A DNA stretch of 60,000 bases, from NCBI RefSeq assembly GCF_029227915.1, contig NC_079879.1, positions 25,674,501 through 25,734,500 of the forward strand. The letters run 5' to 3'. The stretch's first letter is position 1; every line of letters starts with the position of its first letter. Position numbers and translations under genes: made by a program. The DNA is from Hydractinia symbiolongicarpus (lineage: Eukaryota > Cnidaria > Hydrozoa > Anthoathecata > Hydractiniidae). Positions 12,004 through 22,602 of the stretch are shown here, piece by piece. The notes under the pieces were generated by a model that did not search any database, was not told the DNA's origin, and was given only the letters and a program-made list of their open reading frames with translations.

Positions 12004-12871
12004 TTTTGCTAAAATCAAAGAAGTATAATACAATGCTAAAAAATATAGCTATACTAAAGTAGAATTTGACATACATAACAAGATGGGGCAAATGCTTGCT
12101 TTTACATACATGCACATGATAATACAAATTCATAACATTTCAGAAACTAGGTGTTAATACTAACATTATTTTGAAATTCCTTTGAGATGCTTGTATTGTG
12201 ATGTAAGGATGAAATTGATTGTGCAATATTGACAAATTTTAATGATTTCTATAAACTGTCATTAAAGGAAATAGAATAAGTTGCATGAATATTTGAACAT
12301 GTTCTGATCTTTAGTTTTCAATAGAACGTTCAGGATAATGTTTTCTATATCTTCCAGTTTTAACAATAAAATAGGTACCTCAAAAAAAATTGCCCATCAA
12401 TAAGAAAATCACACCCAAGCAATAATTTAAACTGGGCGAGCAATCTGAATAAATAGAATAAGTTTATAAACGCATATTTGGGGGAGAAATTAATGGTTCA
12501 GCTAGTTTCTCATTTGTCGAAGAGAGTCTTTGCGTGAGCAAGAGCAATTGCTCTCCCCTTATTGATAGGCCTGAATAATGCGTCTTTTAAGAGCATCAAC
12601 AACAAATTTCTCATAGCAAGGGCGAGTGTTTAAAATCAACAGATTTTCCTGTTATTTGTCATAACAAAGCAGGTCTTTCCTGTTTACTATCAGAAAACTT
12701 AGAGCAGAACCTATGGAAAGTCTTGTTTTGACGAACCGCTCATTAGAAGTTAAGAAGTCTCTGTAATTTTTCATCTAAACTTTTCACTGATTTTAATCGT
12801 TAAGGTTAGAATTTGCAGAAACCACACAAGCGCTGCAAAAGCACTGAAACTTAACCCAAACTGAGTAAGGG

Positions 12872-13681
12872 GGCAGTAACCCTTTTTTAGCTTTCCAAAT
12901 AAATAGCTGAATTATTTACTCAGTGTATAAAACATACGATTTTTTTACTATTTCCTAAAAATATAGGTCTTTAATATATATCATAATAAAATGATTTTAA
13001 CTAACAACAAAATTGCTGAGTCAGCAGAAATTTCTATTTAAAATGTATCATAAACAAGAAAAAATCGGCTTCTACGAGCTCCAACTTTTTACAATCTGGT
13101 TATTTTTCATCAGCTTCAAATGAAACTTTGGTAACCCTATTGAAAGGGTGTGCAGAGTTTTTTTGTTCATTTATATTTGTTTAACAATAGCCTTTTGTTG
13201 TTTCCAAAAGATTCTTTTTTAGCATCCCCTGCTGCATTGAATGCTGGTAAAAGAAAAATATTGCGAATAAAAAGATTTCCGCACACCATATCATGGCTGC
13301 ATGGTTCACCAAGCATGTCTGAAAATCTTAAAGAAAATGAAAACACTATCGAAAGTTTAAGCTAGTGCAGTATAGCATAATGAAGATTGTCTTAAATATC
13401 TACATAGCCACCTTTGTTGTTATTTACGTTTCTCTTTGATAATTACGTCATTTCTTTCTGTACATTTTAGCAAGCGCGTAGACAGTAAACTATATTCGGC
13501 AGAACTAATTAATTATACATGATTTTAATTTAAAGAGAAATTGTTAAAGCTGGATATTTTTGGTGAAAGACAATAGTATTTTAGCTATAAAAACGTGACA
13601 AGTGTGTTATACCAGAAAAAATATGTATAATAGTCTGAAAATAACCTTTCGTAACTAATTATGTAAAAAAGGGTTACTGCC
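12872..13681. mobile_element. Inverted-repeat element, about 0.8 kb, non-coding
   Basis: GGCAGTAACCCTTTTTTA at 12872-12889 is repeated as its exact complement at 13664-13681 (18 bp). The interval has no credible gene; the ORF-sized stretches near 13150-13365 have no recognisable features. From 12004 to 12871 I see only AT-rich sequence, presumably the promoter and 5' flank of the TOPAZ1-like gene. Confidence 0.5.
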
Positions 13682-14382
13682 ACCTTGAAATACACCCATA
13701 ACTTCAGGTGTTTAGGATGTGTATATGCAGGGTGCAGGATGTTTATATATACACAAGCTCAGTTTATATCCAACAAAAACTTGTATGTTGTAGCATTGTG
13801 GAAATATATCTTACTTTCTTACTGTTTATTTTTGCCTCTTCCACTTTGCACACGTGGGAAGGAAAACATTTTTTGTATAAACAATTATCCTTTTGAAAAG
13901 CGATCATTAAAAAAATAGTGTGTTTCAGCATAAAAATAAAATTTACCAGTAATATTTAGTTAAAACGGTTCCATCATAATAAAATTAATATCAACACCAA
14001 TTTCTTTGATTGCGATTGAAACAACGTGCGCAAACCTAGCCTGCCATTTTTACACGGCCGTCGTAACTTTGGTTTGCAGCTTTTTACAGCCTGGTTTTTA
14101 CACACACATGCAATTCTTGCTGCAATAACGTCAATATATATATTAGAAGGTAATAGTACTCTTATGCTCATAGTTTATCTTTGTATCTGTATTAATTGGT
14201 TAATTTCACCATTATATTTATTTCTGGAAATAACAGTGATTATTGGGTCGTAAATTGAAACCAGTTTATTTTTGGGAGAGACTCATACCGTAATGATCCA
14301 AACAAGCGCCCAGGGCTTTTTTGCATTAGCGCTTAATCGAGGGGGCGCTTAATCGCGGGAGGATCATTTCGGCATTTGAGTT

Positions 14383-14751
14383 GGTCCTATACCTGAAATG
14401 TAAAAAAATGGGATTTACTGCATTGTGTGCTTTTATTTTTTGACTGAATGTACTATTACATGTATAAAATACAATAAAAAGTTAAAAAATAATTTTTTAA
14501 GGGTGAATATATATAGTCAATATATACTAAGTTTTATGCCAAATAACAAGAGGAAAAGACGTTGCTAAGGCTGTATCCAAGGAGAATTTTTGATTTTTGA
14601 AAACTACTACTAATTTTTGATAACGAAATTGAGCAATTTCCGGGTTTTTTCATAAAAACGAACTATGCCACTGTTTTCTACGCATACCAAAATGTATAAA
14701 AACGATAAAATTAAAAAAAATGATTCTTTTGTGATTTTCAGGTATAGGACC
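14383..14751. mobile_element. Short inverted-repeat element, about 370 bp
   Basis: GGTCCTATACCTGAAA at 14383-14398 and its exact complement at 14736-14751 bound an AT-rich non-coding interior. Left of it (14300-14380) is GC-rich repeat sequence with two copies of GCGCTTAATCG. Confidence 0.45.
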
Positions 14752-15757
14752 ACCTTGAGCAACCGAAACACGGAGTCTAAAAAAAATGAACGACTTACAT
14801 ATTTTTGACTATGAAAACCCCGTTGTGTTTAAATATGGTTTAAAGGCTAAATTTAGGCCTCTGTCAAAAATCCAAATTATTTTCCTATTTGTTTCACTTT
14901 AAAAATTTTCCGTGAAACGGAACAGACAGAAGGATCAGATAAGCTTCTGAGATAAATTGATTACATCACGTGAGTGGAAACTTTTCGGTTTTTTTTCGGA
15001 AAGTAGAACTTTTTCTTTGCAATCTTTGCGGAAACAACAGGTAGAAAATTAGAGCTTGATTATATGAGGCGAGTTGGCTCAGTGTTGGCTCGCATGATAA
15101 AATTAAACAGCTCAGCATAATGGCAGATGAGATCACTACCAAAAAATATTTGACATTATATGAAGATCTGAACATCATAAGCTCTCTGGTGAATCTTGAG
15201 GTTCCTTGTGTGCTGCACGTTCGGAAAACTTCTAGCCCCTTTGATGGTAGTGGGGCACACGCTTAACCACGCAGGGTTGTCCAAGAAGAAGAAGGAAATA
15301 CCGAGGCAGAGAAAAATGGGGAATTGCCAATCAAAAATACCTAACTGATTTCGCAAAATGTTGGTTGTCAAGGAGCAGATGTGAAAAGGTAAGCATTTTA
15401 GGGAACCTTTTCTTCTTGAAATAAAGAGCGATGGTACACAACAGGGAGTAGATTCGCCACAAGTTAGCGAAACTGATGAAGAAGGAGGAACTGCAACAGA
15501 ACTGAGGCTCTACAGAGTCATCGCGTGATACCTCTACTGTGCACATCAACAGTCTAACAATATGACTCCGGCGTATCTCATTGCTGGAAATGCTTCCGTT
15601 GTAGTCGCGAAAGGTGTTTGTTGATATATCCGCTGGGGCTAGTTTAGCGCCTGTCAAACCGATTGAGGGCAGTCAGCAGGCTGCACGCTCCGAGCCAGGA
15701 GTGAGTTTATCATGACATAGAAGGGAAAAACGTTTCTATATTTATTTTATAATAAAC
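14752..15757. other. No supported gene; possible left flank of Maverick copy A
   Basis: Base composition rises above that of the flanks from about 15180 on, like the Maverick sequence further right. Short open stretches on the minus strand (15331-15657) have no family I recognise. I could not find a terminal inverted repeat here that pairs with the right end near 31.3 kb. Confidence 0.3.
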
Positions 15758-15947
15758 ATGAGTTCTAAAGAGTATCAGCAGCTTTACTATAGTCACCCCT
15801 CTGGGAATGACAAAAGTACTAGGCGTCAGCAAATCTAGTGTTAAAATGGGCTTTAAAGATGGGATAATGCCTGCTGGTTGGGCAATATTCTTTAGCGACT
15901 ATGCAATCAAACAAGATTGGTATAATTGTACGCTGATGCCTAAATAA
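15758..15947 (+). pseudogene. Maverick copy A small membrane-protein remnant
   Basis: A start codon at 15758 follows TTATAATAAAC. The reading frame is soon broken, but from 15807 an open frame runs to TAA at 15947 and contains DYAIKQDWY. The same motif (EYAIKQDWYKK) is readable with a frameshift on the minus strand in copy B at about 26155-26190, so the two are homologous. The strand relative to the integrase differs between the copies. Function is unknown. Confidence 0.5.
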
Positions 15948-15996
15948 ATATGGCATTTTTAACAACCGCTATATTACAGAATAAAGTTTACTAGCA

Positions 15997-16394
15997 ATGG
16001 CGAGAGGTACCTTAATATCGGGACAGGCATTTCCTATCGGGAATAACCTGATTGACATGACCATGTCAAGTGATCACGGCGAGGTTGAAAGAGAAATACA
16101 TGATATTACTGTCAAACAACCACAAGCAGCTTAGGCACAATGAGTGCAAGATCGACAGGGTAAAATTGACTGGTATAATCATTAAAGAGAACTAAAAAAA
16201 ACAGGTAGGATCCTCAATAAATTCGATGATGGCGTGCGACAATACTATATAGCTACAGAGAACAAGACTCCAAGTTCACAGAGAACAAGGCTCCTCTAAA
16301 GATCACCCTAGTGAAGATCAGAAGAACGATGAACTCACGTTTATCTTAGGATTTTTGGTTCTTTTAGGATACGCTGCGTACAAGTATATTTTGA
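15997..16394 (+). pseudogene. Maverick copy A remnant of the 22179-type small membrane protein
   Basis: The frame starts MARGTLISGQAF and decays through several stops. Its end, encoding ELTFILGF and then LGYAAYKY, aligns with the end of the copy B gene at 22500-22577. The copy B stop codon is replaced here. It lies directly upstream of the copy A integrase, the same order as in copy B. Confidence 0.5.
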
Positions 16395-17776
16395 GTATGC
16401 ATAAGACACTGTTTTCTCATATTATAAAGACATGCAAAAATCCAAGTCGCACACTGCGCTATACCATATCTGAGCAAGAACCAAAGCAACTGAGTGGCAC
16501 ATACTACCAGTATGAACATCTATAGACTGGGTGAAAAATCATCAAATTACTAGCTGCAGGCAGTAAAATGCCACGAAAGAATATCTCCTTAGTTGGCCTA
16601 TTTTCGCATACTTGATGCCCAAAAATGATTGAGTGCTCTTATTCAAGATAACCAAGCCTAAGGAAATGCACTAATTTGACTTGTATATGCCGCACAATAC
16701 GCTGTAAGGAAACACCCATAAGTATATACTAACAGGTATCGACCCTTGAAAAAGACGAAGGCTGCAGACGTCGCAGAAATGATCACAAGATTTCTTTTTA
16801 CATTCCTGGCAAACACAAAAAACAACTGCTTTTTTGGTAAACATTGGTATTTCGCACTGCCTGAGATCTGTTTCGCACTGGCTGAAATCTTCAAGATCCG
16901 TCGTGAATAATGTACAAGTTTGAGTAATACAAGTAAAGTTTACAACGAGAACGTCGACGTGAGATCATTGCACAAAAAACGATTACTTTTATTGTAATCG
17001 CCTCCTACTTCAGGATAAAAACCACCGTACTCTGTAATAGCCAAACTAGAGGTTCTTATGTTTTTCTCGGTTGGGGAAACCTTTGAGATTGCTGCTCAAT
17101 GACGACGTAAGCAATTACTAACATAGTTCCCTATTTAACAATGTTTAGACAGAATAATAGATATTGAATTATTGTTGATTGTTGCTTCATTCTTTATCTG
17201 CAAGGTTTATTTTGGGAGATGTTTTATGCTTTTGAATTGATTAGCTGGCTTCTTGCTTTGAGGTCAACATAATATATAAAAGAGAGAAAACAATTGTTAA
17301 GTGCGTCTTATTATTAAAGTTAACGATAACAGCTTGTCGCGAGAGAGAAAGAACTGTATTGAACTGTTGAAAATATATTAAACGCGCTTCTAACAGCGCA
17401 TACGCGTAATTTACACACTGATTGCAGTGAAGAATCTCAAAAGAAACTTTGTTTCCCTAAATCCTTGAAATCAGGAAACATCGCATCTACAAAGCAGTAC
17501 CCTAAGGGTCCAATGTGATAACCGATCTGAGTTCAAGTCAGATGACATAAAACTTCCAGAAGGTAAAAGTTGGCAGATAAACCGAGCAACAACCAAGTAC
17601 CACGATACAGCGTTCGTACAGTCGTCCTTGCAGAGAGATTCCTCAATCTAAAGGACTCAGAGGGGTTACTCGCCGACAAGGATAGTACAACATGGGTGAA
17701 TTACTTATACTCTGCTGTGAACAACACCAAGATGATCAAGTTCGACAAAGTTCCGCTTGCGAAGAGTGAAGAGTAA
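16395..17776 (+). pseudogene. Maverick copy A integrase, heavily decayed and interrupted
   Basis: Nucleotide stretches match copy B collinearly: ACATCT(N)GACTGGG then ACTAGCTGCAGG near 16510-16556, the CTAA(C/G)GA(A/G)ATGCA block at 16660, AAGTATAT(A/T)CTNAC at 16720, and SEFKSD / RATTKYH coding near 17530-17610. The frame is lost in many places. About 690 bp without a match in copy B (16785-17475) interrupt it. The last open part, 17570-17776, retains TWVNYLYSAVNNTK, matching the copy B C-terminal half. Confidence 0.6.
16785..17475. mobile_element. Insertion of about 690 bp inside the copy A integrase
   Basis: The two flanks align to adjacent positions of the copy B integrase (around 23120), so this segment is absent from the ancestral gene. 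It contains a direct duplication of TTTCGCACTG(C/G)CTGA near 16845-16885 and otherwise AT-rich non-coding sequence. Termini and target duplication are uncertain by 10-20 bp. Confidence 0.5.
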
Positions 17777-18129
17777 CAGTACAGGTTCTGAGCGTAGCTT
17801 TGTTTGAAACGAGTCCCCTAAGATCACGTCAAAGCGTGGTTTTCATGTCTTTGTGTATCGTTGCAATATGAGAAATTCCCACTTATCTTTCTAGATTAGC
17901 CCGTTTCATCGTACAAAATATTAATGGTTTCAGCAGAGAAGCAGACTGCGCTAGTAGGGATATCGCTTCTTCCTGGCTGACGATGTATGGGTGGGCACAC
18001 GGCTTTGCCCAATCACAATCACGATCACCATCACTACCGCTACTACGCCTAAAATTAGTCACATTGTCAGCCTGGTAACGTTAGTCTTTGGCACATCTTC
18101 TCACAGACGGCGTATTACTCTTCTGTTAT

Positions 18130-18980
18130 GCAGGTTTAATTGGTAGAGTCGAACATGACTATCACCACTTCGCTTAAACAACTTGACGTGAAGAACATAA
18201 CTTGTCCGGCGCACTCCACAGGAGTACAGTCTTGTAGATTCCTTGTGCTTTTAGGATCAACGAACGGAAGTAGGAAGCCTTTCAAACTCATGCACGGTGT
18301 CAATGTATCTTCTTTCGTCATGGCGAACCTACTATACCTCGATATCATGGTTCACCCTATTAAATTCCAATGCAATGTTGTTGACCCTATAGGTAACGTC
18401 AGCGGTGTACTACAAACTGCCAGTTTATCGAGTAGCCCTAGTTCCCTCTAGGGATGCAGAAGGTATTCCCATAGGACGCGACCACCTTTTTCTTCTCGTC
18501 TGAACCAGTCAGATCACTAGCTTTAAATTGCAGGCCTCGGATCGTTCAGTCGTTAGGGTTAATCCTCTTAAGTATCAGATTGTTCTCAAGCTTAAACTTG
18601 GGGAGTCAGAGGTTCCTGTATGTGGCTTAGGATGTTATAAATGCTCGGCGCCTTGTTACCGTTAAGTGTAATCCGCAGATTCTTTACAAGAGCCAATATT
18701 GATCACAATGGTACGCTTGGTGTTAGTGCCTGTTAGCTCAATGTTGAAAAGCGCGTGGATGTGGCAGAAAAGATGACGTAATTCTGATCCATGTTGGGGA
18801 CGACTACGTATAAATCTTCACTCTTGTTAATGGTAGACGGGATGTGAATCACTCTAACCTTTTGTCTCATACCTTTAAGCATCATCACAGTCTTGAACTC
18901 CTCATACCGAGATAGGATTTTTCCAAATATGTTGTTGTTTATGTTTGTTATAGGGGGGAATCCAGTTAATCCTCGCTCAG
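18130..18980 (-). pseudogene. Maverick copy A capsid-like (jelly-roll) gene remnant, inverted
   Basis: On the minus strand, short runs match the copy B capsid-like gene in order: HIPSTINKSEDLY near 18820, LVKNLRITLNGN near 18660, and SLKGFLLPFVDP near 18270. Between them are stops and frameshifts. In copy B the same gene lies on the plus strand upstream of the small membrane protein. Here it is downstream of the integrase and inverted, so copy A has been rearranged. Confidence 0.6.
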
Positions 18981-19216
18981 CAACAATTCATTTTTAAAAT
19001 CCTTATACTGACAGTCCAAAACATGTACCTGAGGGTAGTAGTTTTTACCTTGCACATACACGATGAAATAGCCAGGATGGCACTGGCTTGCCAGGGCTCG
19101 TCGTAGGGTACTGGCATACCATGGAATTTGGTTGTGATTCTGTTCTTGTAGCATTTGAGTTTAGCGTTCACGTAACGGTCCTTTTTCAATTTCTCAGATA
19201 TCAAGCCTACTATCAA
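18966..19216 (-). pseudogene. Fragment of unknown Maverick-associated protein
   Basis: The minus-strand frame holds KTTTLRY and a TKFHGMPVPYDEP segment, followed after a frameshift by KNYYPQVHVLDCQYK. I recognise this pattern loosely as a protein that travels with cnidarian Mavericks but cannot name it. It sits immediately 5' of the copy A capsid-like remnant. Confidence 0.35.
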
Positions 19217-19388
19217 ACCACCTCCTAAGCATACTACACCTCCTACACCACATACACATCCTAATCATAGTATACAGGCTATACCATATACACCCCCCAG
19301 TCATGCCATACCACCCACGCCTCCTGATTACACTACATCGCCTGAACAACCCCCACAAAACCAACATGAAGATACCAAGACTGATTGA
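19203..19388 (+). other. Proline-rich open reading frame tail
   Basis: The plus frame is open to TGA at 19386-19388 and encodes repeated PP/TPP motifs (for example IKPPPKHTTPPTP and AIPYTPPSHAIPPTPPDY). No start codon or upstream coding is visible, so this may be the tail of a lost gene or simple sequence on the opposite strand of a low-complexity region. Confidence 0.25.
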
Positions 19389-19416
19389 TCACGACGGGGG
19401 TAAGCGTCATCATAGC

Positions 19417-20684
19417 CTACATCTGGCTCAAGTAACCTATTTTCTCTTTCCAACATATAGCACGACAAACCATGGCCATGTGCTTGGCTGCATATTCGAC
19501 AACTGTTGCCGCTACCCTGAGATAGAAGGATACAACCGTACCGATGATACCAGGCAATGCAGCACCAGCCTCACCCGCCAGATACTTGAGAAACTTTCCA
19601 ATCCTTTCAAGCTGCTTTTCTACAAACCCTTTTCCACCACCCGCCGCGGCATTTCCTCATGCAGCAGATGCTGCAGTATAACCTCCTGTGACGAATAGCA
19701 CGATAGTGGAAACCAATAGGCCAATTGCCGACACGATACTAGCTATAGTTATACCCTGTTCCCTGAACAAAACCTTAAGCTTCTCCAGCAAAGGCATGTC
19801 ATCTCCGGCAATTTTCATCAACTCAGCCTTGATATTCTTCAGATGCTTAAAAATTTCAGAGGAAAGTAGACCATGTCTACCCATTGCGACCTTCCTATCC
19901 GTCTTCAATTTATCAATATCCTTCTCAAGATTGGTGATTTCTCTATCCCTTTGCCCCCCCCAGCCTTCTGCTTCTTGAGTTGTTTCAACTTGGCTTCCTT
20001 TGTTCTGATATCACTATCATATAAAATAATCTTACCCTTCAATTCTTTAATGTTATTTTGTAAGGTTTTAATTTCGAGCTTTATCTTTCTCATATCAACA
20101 TCCTCGATGGCAGCGTCGTCGATAAACAAAGTATCGACAAGACCCTGCACATCATATGCAAAATTTTGAATACTGTCTATTGTTTTCATCTGGATTGTTT
20201 CACTCTCCTCCTTCTCTTTACCCTCCTCATCTTCACCCTTATTCAACACAAGGACATCAACTTCATTCGCGAGGTTCTGGGCCCTTGCTTTACCCCCTTT
20301 GTTGGGCGTGGTGATATACTCTTTAAAGCCCATATCCCGCACGAAATCTGTTCCAAATTTCTTAAAATGGTACTGGCAGCTAGTAAACCCACACCCCTAC
20401 TCTTTAATATAAAACCACTAATATCTACACTCATATAGAAAAGACGTTTCCCTTCCAAATGAAAATCATTATAGGGGATCACATGGACGGTCCCCACACT
20501 CGTACAGATCGTCGACCCTCATTTGTACCAGCGTCCTGCCCGTATCAATACCCGTAGTCGTGGTGTCTCCATGCTGTTGTTGTCCCAACGTTGATGGGAG
20601 TTGCTGCGTTGATGGAAGTTTCTGTGCAGTATCTTTATGTTCATCCCCACCACCCTTATCATCCCTATCAAGATTATCAGCCAT
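19417..20684 (-). pseudogene. Maverick copy B coiled-coil membrane protein, frameshifted
   Basis: ATG at 20684 follows TCTAAATAA. The N-terminus (MADNLDRDDKGGGDEHKD) is hydrophilic. After a frameshift near 20480 come a segment with GVGLLAAST, a Lys/Glu-rich coiled coil (about 19930-20130: KIKLEIKTLQNNIKELKGK), a hydrophobic segment IASIVSAIGLLVSTIVLFV, and after further breaks an Ala/Gly-rich second membrane segment (LPGIIGTVVSFYL) before the stop at 19417. It diverges from the capsid-like gene across a 35-bp gap. Such a virion membrane or minor structural protein is common in Mavericks; the role is inference. Confidence 0.55.
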
Positions 20685-20719
20685 TTATTTAGAAGAATTC
20701 TTATATATATATAATAAAC
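20685..20719. promoter_or_regulatory. Divergent promoter between membrane and capsid-like genes
   Basis: Only 35 bp separate the two outward-facing start codons. The sequence is almost pure A/T with (TA)n and carries AATAAAC before the rightward ATG and AAATAA before the leftward one. Confidence 0.5.
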
Positions 20720-21970
20720 ATGAGTGCATTCGGAGACAAAATCAACCCCTATGCGGAGACGAAGCAGCTCTTTGGTATTAAAGGACGGCAACAGAGGATT
20801 CAGATAAGCCATATTCCCTCAACCATCAATCAAAACGAATACCTCTATGTTGATATCCCAAACATGTCCCAGAATGATGTTATCTTTCCCGGTAGTCTCA
20901 AGCTTTTATTTGATCTTACACTGACGGGGACTTATACAAAGCGTGCGATCGTGTCGAATATAGGCAAAAGTCTGGTGAAGAATCTACGCATTACTTTGAA
21001 CGGCAACGAGGTACAGAATATTGGCGACTACAATACCCTGGCAGTGGATATCGAAATTTGATCGTGACAATACCCTCTTTTAGAGGGTATTAATCCTAAT
21101 GAAGGAACTATCAGGGCCTTACAGGTCAATGCTAGTGACCACGTTGGGACCGATGAGGAAAAGGCCATTGTTGCGGCGTATGGCAACACTTTCTGCGTCC
21201 CCTTGGGCAAGATGTTTGAACTGACGAGGGACATACCCTTTTATCCAGCGGGCTTATATGACAGATTGCAGTTTGTTCTATATTTCGTACCTCATAGCGA
21301 CGTCATCAAAGATGCAGGGACAGCAGCCTAAGGAAGCACGGCAGCTAAGGGAGCTGATGCTATGTACAAGATCACCAACATCAAGCTGGAGTTTGACAAG
21401 ATTACCCATGAAGGTCTCGTGAGTGCCATGATGTCAGGATATGCAAGATTGGCCCTGCCCTACGAACGCATACTCCGTAGCAAGGTTGTCACCATGAAAA
21501 AGGTAGATACCTCATACAATCTCCAAATCGACACCCCCGCGAAAATTCTCAAGGGTGTTTTGCTACTCTTTGTAGATCCCGAAGGGAAGTGAAGCCATAT
21601 GCTGGTGTAAACGGGGTCTTTTACAGATCTTTGAAGACCAGCGCGTCACCGTTAAGGGCGAGCCTAATGAACTGTATAGCCATGTCATGCTTCCCAAAAA
21701 CCACCTCGAGCAAGTCGCGAATCTTTTCGGTAGCCATGACTAGAATGTGACCATTGGCCAATTCTTCAACGAAAGGTACGCCCTTTCGTTCGACTTCCGA
21801 GCAAGCCCGGACAATACCCTATATGGCTATGGCAACGTCTAAGTGTTGGCATCACGTTGTACATTACTGAAAAGGCCGACAGAACTGGGGATTTTAGGTG
21901 CTACGTGTACCTTATGCAGGACGCGCAGTTGAATATACTTGATGGTAGGTTTCACTCAGTGGAGTATTAG
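20720..21970 (+). pseudogene. Maverick copy B capsid-like protein (putative double jelly-roll major capsid), frameshifted
   Basis: ATG at 20720 directly follows TATAATAAAC. The first 113 codons are open, with KGRQQRIQISHIPSTI near the N-terminus and LVKNLRITLNGNEV near residue 95. A frameshift near 21060 is followed by an open stretch with NTFCVPLGKMFELTRDIPFY, then a stop at 21330, an open stretch 21362-21592 with SLKG-type strand ILKGVLLLFVDPEG, and further breaks. The end is marked by a clean frame with YLMQDAQLNI and TAG at 21970. Length (about 417 codons) and beta-rich content suit a capsid protein. The assignment comes from recollection of Maverick gene content, so minor capsid is an alternative. 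Confidence 0.55.
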
Positions 21971-21983
21971 TGACCACCAAAAA

Positions 21984-22177
21984 TCGAGGCCCAGTTTTCT
22001 GAGGGGATGACATGGGGCAACCATGGAGAGTGGCACATTGATCACAAGGTACCGCTCAGTTATCGAAAACATACTCCACTGATTGCCGAGGTGGAGAAAA
22101 GGCTGTATTACACCAATTCCCAACCTATGTGGGCAGGTGAGAACATTGCAAAAGGCAACCGTTTCGTCTCAGAATAA
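21984..22177 (+). pseudogene. HNH-endonuclease-like fragment
   Basis: A continuous open frame of about 64 codons ends at TAA 22175-22177. It contains WHIDHKVPLS and RLYYTNSQPMWAGENIAKGN, matching the HNH layout in which a WH-I-DH core is followed by NLQPLW-x4-N-x2-K. No start codon is visible, and it follows the capsid-like stop by about 14 nt, so the 5' part is missing. It may be a relic of an inserted homing-type nuclease. Confidence 0.55.
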
Positions 22178-22178
22178 A

Positions 22179-22577
22179 ATGGCTACTCTTATGATCATAG
22201 TGAGAGGGGCGCTAATCAACGCCCTAGCATTTTCCAGCACCAACTTTCTATTTAGAAAGCTCTCGGGACACGGCGAGGCGGAGAGGAAAAGACACGACGA
22301 AGCTATGGAAAAGCTCAATGCAGCTCAGGCCCAGTGGATACGTGATAGGCGAGACAAGTTGGACTGTTTTAACGAACAGCGGGAAATGCAACTAAAGGCT
22401 GGTAACAGCCTTCGTTAATTGGATGACGATATGTACCAATACTACATTGCTTCAGACAAAAAGGCCCTGCAATTGAAAGATTTTTACGTACTCTCCAAAA
22501 AACAAGAAGATGGTGAACTCACGTTCATCCTTGGCTCCCTATCCCTGCTAGGCTTTGTTGCTTACAAGTATCTGTAA
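22179..22577 (+). pseudogene. Maverick copy B small membrane protein, one in-frame stop
   Basis: ATG at 22179 lies one base after the HNH stop and inside AATAAAATG. The N-terminus MATLMIIVRGALINALAF is hydrophobic, the middle is a charged coiled coil (HGEAERKRHDEAMEKLN), and the end FILGSLSLLGFVAYKYL is a second membrane segment. A TAA at 22416-22418 interrupts it; otherwise the frame is intact to 22577. The copy A equivalent is at 15997-16394. Function is unknown, though the position between capsid and integrase genes suggests a structural role. Confidence 0.65.
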
Positions 22578-22602
22578 GAACGTTTTCTGACATATAATAA
22601 AC

